The notes beneath the pieces are model-generated. The model was not told where the DNA came from. It worked only from the letters and a program-made list of their open reading frames with translations, and searched no databases. A program made the position numbers and the translations under genes. A stretch of DNA of 9,423 bases, from NCBI GenBank assembly GCA_946539945.1, contig CAMNHX010000031.1:1-9423 (forward strand), written 5' to 3'. This document shows positions 7,500 through 9,423 of this stretch, piece after piece (position 1 is the first letter of the stretch; each line of letters starts with the position of its first letter). The DNA is from an uncultured Desulfobulbus sp. (GTDB lineage: Bacteria > Desulfobacterota > Desulfobulbia > Desulfobulbales > Desulfobulbaceae).

Positions 7500-8716
7500 T
7501 CAAGCGCGTGTGTCCTGTTTGTGATGTTTCTTTGACAGAACGCTGGGCTAAAGTGATGGCCCGTTTTGCGGCGCAAGCAGACTTTTGCAGGAACGTCTCA
7601 CCTCTGTATCACCAACTTTTTTCACTGATCGGCAAACGCCTGTCTGAAGACAGTGCGTTTGCCGATTGGCTTTTAAGCGCCTCCCAACACCGCCCTTCCT
7701 TTGACGTCCCTTTGCTTCTACTGGCAGGTCTGCATTTTTACATTCTCCGGCATTCATCTTCCACTCAAGAGCTTGCCCTCTTTTACCCTGACGTGGGCGG
7801 CAGGGCGGATCCGACCTCTCCAACTTTGCAACTTGCACTTTTCCATGCGCTTGACGCCTGTCAGAACGAGCTGGGCGAATTTCTTGCGACACAAACTGTG
7901 CAGACCAACGAAGGGGCACGTGGATTGTGTTGGCTTTTGCCGCTTACCTGCACGAGATGGCCGCAGGTGCATTTGGTGGAACTGGGGGCCAGTGCGGGCT
8001 TGAATCTGGTGGCAGATGCGCGGCGCTACGCAGTCACTTTAGCGGAAAACAAAGAGATATATACTGTAGGGTGTGGTGGAGAACCTGACTTTGTCGCCCA
8101 GTCAACAGGAAAGTGGATGCAGCCAGAAGCGCTGACCTTTCCCAAAATTTTCTCCCGCGACGGTTGCGATCTCATGCCAATTTCTCTCGCCACCCCGGAG
8201 CAACAGGACTATCTAGCTTCTTTTGTCTGGGCTGATCAACTTGAGCGTCTGCATACGCTGAAGAGGGGGATCGCGGCGCTTGAGCGCATGAATGCCACTT
8301 CGACTCCGGTTCGGCTTGCGCCCTGCCGCTTGCCAGAAGAATTATTGGATTATCTGGCCAGCTTGGAACTGGCTTCCGTGCCCACTCTTATCTTTAACAC
8401 CTATATCACTATCTACCTGCCTGACCGGGGACTCACTCTGGCCCAACGACTTGCATCCTGGGCCAGCAGGCAATCATTTCCTGTACTCTGGTTGCAATGG
8501 GAGCATCCCGGAGACAAGACTGTGAAAGCACCGACTCCGGGCTGGCTTGCTTGGACCGCTGCACTGTGGCAAAATGGAGTGTGTCATCGCTGGCATCTGG
8601 CTTGGGTGCATCCGCACGGTAACAGGATTTGTTGGCTGCCAGACTGGAAAGCTTGGATACAGTTCTGGAAATGGGCCAACCATAAGACAGGAAAGGATTC
8701 CTTGTTTAGAGCGTGA
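7496..8716 (+). CDS. DUF2332 family protein of unknown function
   Basis: This 406-residue protein looks soluble, with no signal peptide or membrane helices, and belongs to the DUF2332 family, whose function I do not know to be established. The family pattern runs from RFAAQADFCRNVSPLYHQLF (23-42), through the highly conserved ELGASAGLNL (162-171), to RDGCDLMPISL (221-231) followed by YLASFVWADQLERL (239-252), and LIFNTYITIYLP (298-309) with LWLQWEHPG (331-339). ELGASAGLN resembles motif I of class I S-adenosylmethionine-dependent methyltransferases; that is a resemblance only. The TTG start at 7496 overlaps the nuoN TGA (TTGA), with a GGAG 13 bases upstream, and suggests translational coupling. 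An alternative ATG at 7556 would give 386 residues, beginning just before the recognisable domain but with a poor ribosome binding site. The extra 20 residues contain CPVC. The final codons and stop fall inside an inverted repeat. Confidence 0.88.
   Translation: MIKRVCPVCDVSLTERWAKVMARFAAQADFCRNVSPLYHQLFSLIGKRLSEDSAFADWLLSASQHRPSFDVPLLLLAGLHFYILRHSSSTQELALFYPDVGGRADPTSPTLQLALFHALDACQNELGEFLATQTVQTNEGARGLCWLLPLTCTRWPQVHLVELGASAGLNLVADARRYAVTLAENKEIYTVGCGGEPDFVAQSTGKWMQPEALTFPKIFSRDGCDLMPISLATPEQQDYLASFVWADQLERLHTLKRGIAALERMNATSTPVRLAPCRLPEELLDYLASLELASVPTLIFNTYITIYLPDRGLTLAQRLASWASRQSFPVLWLQWEHPGDKTVKAPTPGWLAWTAALWQNGVCHRWHLAWVHPHGNRICWLPDWKAWIQFWKWANHKTGKDSLFRA
7628..7666 (+). repeat. Near-perfect hairpin inside the DUF2332 coding region
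   Basis: The left arm 7628-7645 and right arm 7648-7666 are reverse complements over 18 base pairs, with one bulged T at 7654 and two bases (GA) between them, in practice a TGAA tetraloop. The outer 12 base pairs are uninterrupted (ATCGGCAAACGC / GCGTTTGCCGAT). The sequence lies in frame and encodes IGKRLSEDSAFAD. No T-run follows directly, so it is not a classical terminator. It sits about 130 bases after the nuoN stop, where a strong mRNA hairpin could block 3'-to-5' decay of the nuo message or slow translation of the DUF2332 gene. Those roles are inference. Confidence 0.8.
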
Positions 8717-8807
8717 GCGTTTCCGCTGTGGTTTTCTACTGGAGACTGTTTGGTCTTTCCAGTTCTTCTGGGGAGGGGGAAATTTTTCAGAAGTAAAACG
8801 CTCTAAA
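8705..8807. repeat. 10-bp inverted repeat spanning the DUF2332 stop codon
   Basis: TTTAGAGCGT at 8705-8714 is the exact reverse complement of ACGCTCTAAA at 8798-8807, leaving 83 bases between. A shifted pairing also exists: GAGCGTTT at 8715-8722 matches AAACGCTC at 8796-8803, so the left side carries the core GAGCGT twice. The left arm supplies the last codons (Phe-Arg-Ala) and part of the stop of the DUF2332 gene. The arms could be the ends of a small non-autonomous mobile element or intergenic repeat. I see no convincing target-site duplication and no transposase. It is too widely spaced for an ordinary terminator. Confidence 0.5.
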
Positions 8808-9058
8808 AATTGAGCCTGCAGCTTTCATGATCCGGGGTACTTCAAGACGATCCTCTCTCATGTTTATGGCAAATTTGCCCACAGTACAGTGTTGAAAAAT
8901 TTCAGCCTCATGAAAGTAGCGTGGTAACTTGAGTACAGATAAATTCAGCTACGGTACTATTCTGAAGATCGGCAAACCACCATAATACGGACAGCTTGCA
9001 CAGTAAACAGCGAAGAACCACTTTTTTGGAAAGTTTCAGTTGCACTTTGCAAGAAAAA

Positions 9059-9087
9059 TTGTTAGCCTTTAGAAGTTCTGTTGTAGT
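9059..9087 (+). promoter_or_regulatory. Weak candidate sigma-70 promoter for the comEA-like gene
   Basis: TTGTTA at 9059-9064 (4 of 6 matches to TTGACA) is followed after 17 bases by TGTAGT at 9082-9087 (4 of 6 matches to TATAAT), with a TGT just before it that resembles an extended -10. Transcription would start near 9094, at the foot of the hairpin 9089-9116 and about 60 bases before the comEA-like start codon. Such matches are common by chance in AT-rich DNA, so this is only a candidate. Confidence 0.25.
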
Positions 9088-9088
9088 G

Positions 9089-9116
9089 TGCCAAAAAAGA
9101 TTTTCTTTTTCCGGCA
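9089..9116 (+). promoter_or_regulatory. Hairpin upstream of the comEA-like gene
   Basis: TGCC at 9089-9092 pairs with GGCA at 9113-9116. Inside it AAAAAG (9094-9099) pairs with CTTTTT (9105-9110), separated by a small asymmetric internal loop and closing on an ATTTT loop. It lies 28 bases before the ribosome binding site of the comEA-like gene. It could stabilise the leader or be a chance feature of the A/T runs; the A-T part of the stem is weak. Confidence 0.3.
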
Positions 9117-9143
9117 TCCATTTATCCTGTGTTTACCTTCAAC

Positions 9144-9150
9144 GAGGAGG
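9144..9150 (+). promoter_or_regulatory. Strong ribosome binding site of the comEA-like gene
   Basis: GAGGAGG, an almost ideal Shine-Dalgarno sequence, ends five bases before the ATG at 9156. It is the strongest ribosome binding site in the window and fixes the start of the next gene. Confidence 0.85.
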
Positions 9151-9155
9151 AAACA

Positions 9156-9423
9156 ATGAAAATACTGTGTCTAGTTCTAGTTTTTCTGTTGTGTTTTGCA
9201 ACGGCAACCTTTGCAAAAGTGAACATCAATACAGCAACGGTAAAAGAATTGACTTCTTTACCTGGCATTGGTCAGGCAAAAGCAGAGGCTATTGTTAAAT
9301 ACAGAGAGGAAAATGGTGCTTTCAAAAATGTGGAAGATCTAACAAAAGTTAAGGGGATTGGTCCCAAAATGCTTGATAAGATCAAGAATGAAGTCACGGT
9401 GGATGGTAAGGCAGAGAAGAGTA
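9156..9423 (+). CDS. Exported helix-hairpin-helix protein, ComEA-like, 3' end cut by the window
   Basis: The first 89 codons are present and no stop is reached. Residues 1-20 form a Sec signal peptide (MK, hydrophobic core, then a TFA cleavage site before KVNIN). No lipobox is seen, so a periplasmic protein is expected. The mature part is the compact ComEA-type domain: VNINTATVKEL (22-32), a first helix-hairpin-helix with LPGIGQAKAEAIV (35-47), KYREENGAFKNVEDL (48-62), then a second with VKGIGPKMLDKI (65-76). Proteins of this build bind double-stranded DNA through the GIG hairpins, and ComEA draws incoming DNA through the periplasm during natural transformation. Many bacteria have small stand-alone versions of about 90-110 residues that have not been tested, and this is one of those. 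The gene is AT-rich (about 40% GC in two 60-base samples) and has its own strong ribosome binding site. Confidence 0.88.
   Translation, partial: MKILCLVLVFLLCFATATFAKVNINTATVKELTSLPGIGQAKAEAIVKYREENGAFKNVEDLTKVKGIGPKMLDKIKNEVTVDGKAEKS

Larger units (their letters stand above)
8717..9155. other. Intergenic spacer between the DUF2332 and comEA-like genes
   Basis: No convincing complete gene is visible on either strand in these 439 bases. The first third holds the right arm of the inverted repeat at 8798-8807 and a weak stem, CTTCTG 8765-8770 with CAGAAG 8788-8793. Further inverted repeats are GAAATTTTTCA 8779-8789 with its complement at 8893-8903, and CTTTCATGA 8822-8830 with TCATGAAAG 8908-8916. 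On the minus strand, 8948 down to 8787 is open for 53 codons without a usable start. The last 100 bases hold a weak candidate promoter, a leader hairpin and the strong ribosome binding site of the next gene. Composition becomes AT-rich towards the right end. No clear T-tract terminator for the nuo/DUF2332 transcript is seen. Confidence 0.7.

Noticed and set aside
7640..7652. Neisseria-type DNA uptake sequence in the hairpin loop (GTCTGAA core)
   Set aside because: Only the 7-base core matches; the full 10-base GCCGTCTGAA is interrupted by an extra T, and the rest of the window has no repeated copies.
8705..8807. Intrinsic terminator formed by the 10-bp inverted repeat
   Set aside because: The arms are 83 bases apart and no T-tract follows the right arm; the following bases are AAATT.
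9039..9053. Sigma-54 promoter or terminator at TTGCACTTTGCAA
   Set aside because: The TTGCAC and TTGC elements lack the five-base spacing of a -24/-12 promoter, and the 5-bp stem is too short and lacks a T-run to be a terminator.
8996..9298. A 100-codon plus-strand frame overlapping the start of the comEA-like gene
   Set aside because: It runs out of frame through the strong ribosome binding site and the clear signal peptide of the comEA-like gene, and its translation has no recognisable features.

Overview
The window is the distal part of a respiratory complex I (nuo) operon, all on the + strand, followed by a spacer of about 440 bases and the start of a small helix-hairpin-helix (ComEA-like) gene. 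The host is a Gram-negative bacterium, most likely a proteobacterium in the broad sense. The ComEA-like protein resembles those common in Geobacter/Pelobacter-type bacteria, but this placement rests on recall and is weak. Base composition is mid-range through the nuo genes and clearly AT-rich in the last 300 bases.

Layout: bases 1-49 hold the last 15 codons of an upstream gene whose tail (…GSIDIVLGESDR) looks like the C-terminus of NuoD. Then come nuoH (65-1030), nuoI (1048-1680), nuoJ (1685-2257), nuoK (2254-2556), nuoL (2561-4480), nuoM (4512-6011) and nuoN (6036-7499). Spacings run from a 4-base overlap to a 31-base gap, and no internal promoter or terminator is evident, so they probably form one transcript. 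Together they encode the whole membrane arm except NuoA, plus the two-[4Fe-4S] subunit NuoI. The nuoD-to-nuoH junction suggests the 11-subunit arrangement (A-B-C-D-H-I-J-K-L-M-N), which lacks the NADH-oxidising NuoEFG module at this locus. Such complexes may take electrons from ferredoxin or another donor.

A DUF2332-family gene of unknown function (7496-8716) starts at a TTG overlapping the nuoN stop codon, so it looks like a twelfth, translationally coupled member of the operon. Its early coding region contains a near-perfect 18-bp hairpin (7628-7666). Its last codons and stop lie inside one arm of a 10-bp inverted repeat whose other arm is about 85 bases downstream.

The spacer 8717-9155 holds this inverted repeat, several smaller ones and a 53-codon minus-strand open stretch that may be a gene relic. 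A weak promoter and a leader hairpin precede the last gene. The AT-rich comEA-like gene (9156 to the window end) has a very strong ribosome binding site, a Sec signal peptide and two helix-hairpin-helix motifs. It is probably an independent unit coding for an exported DNA-binding protein.
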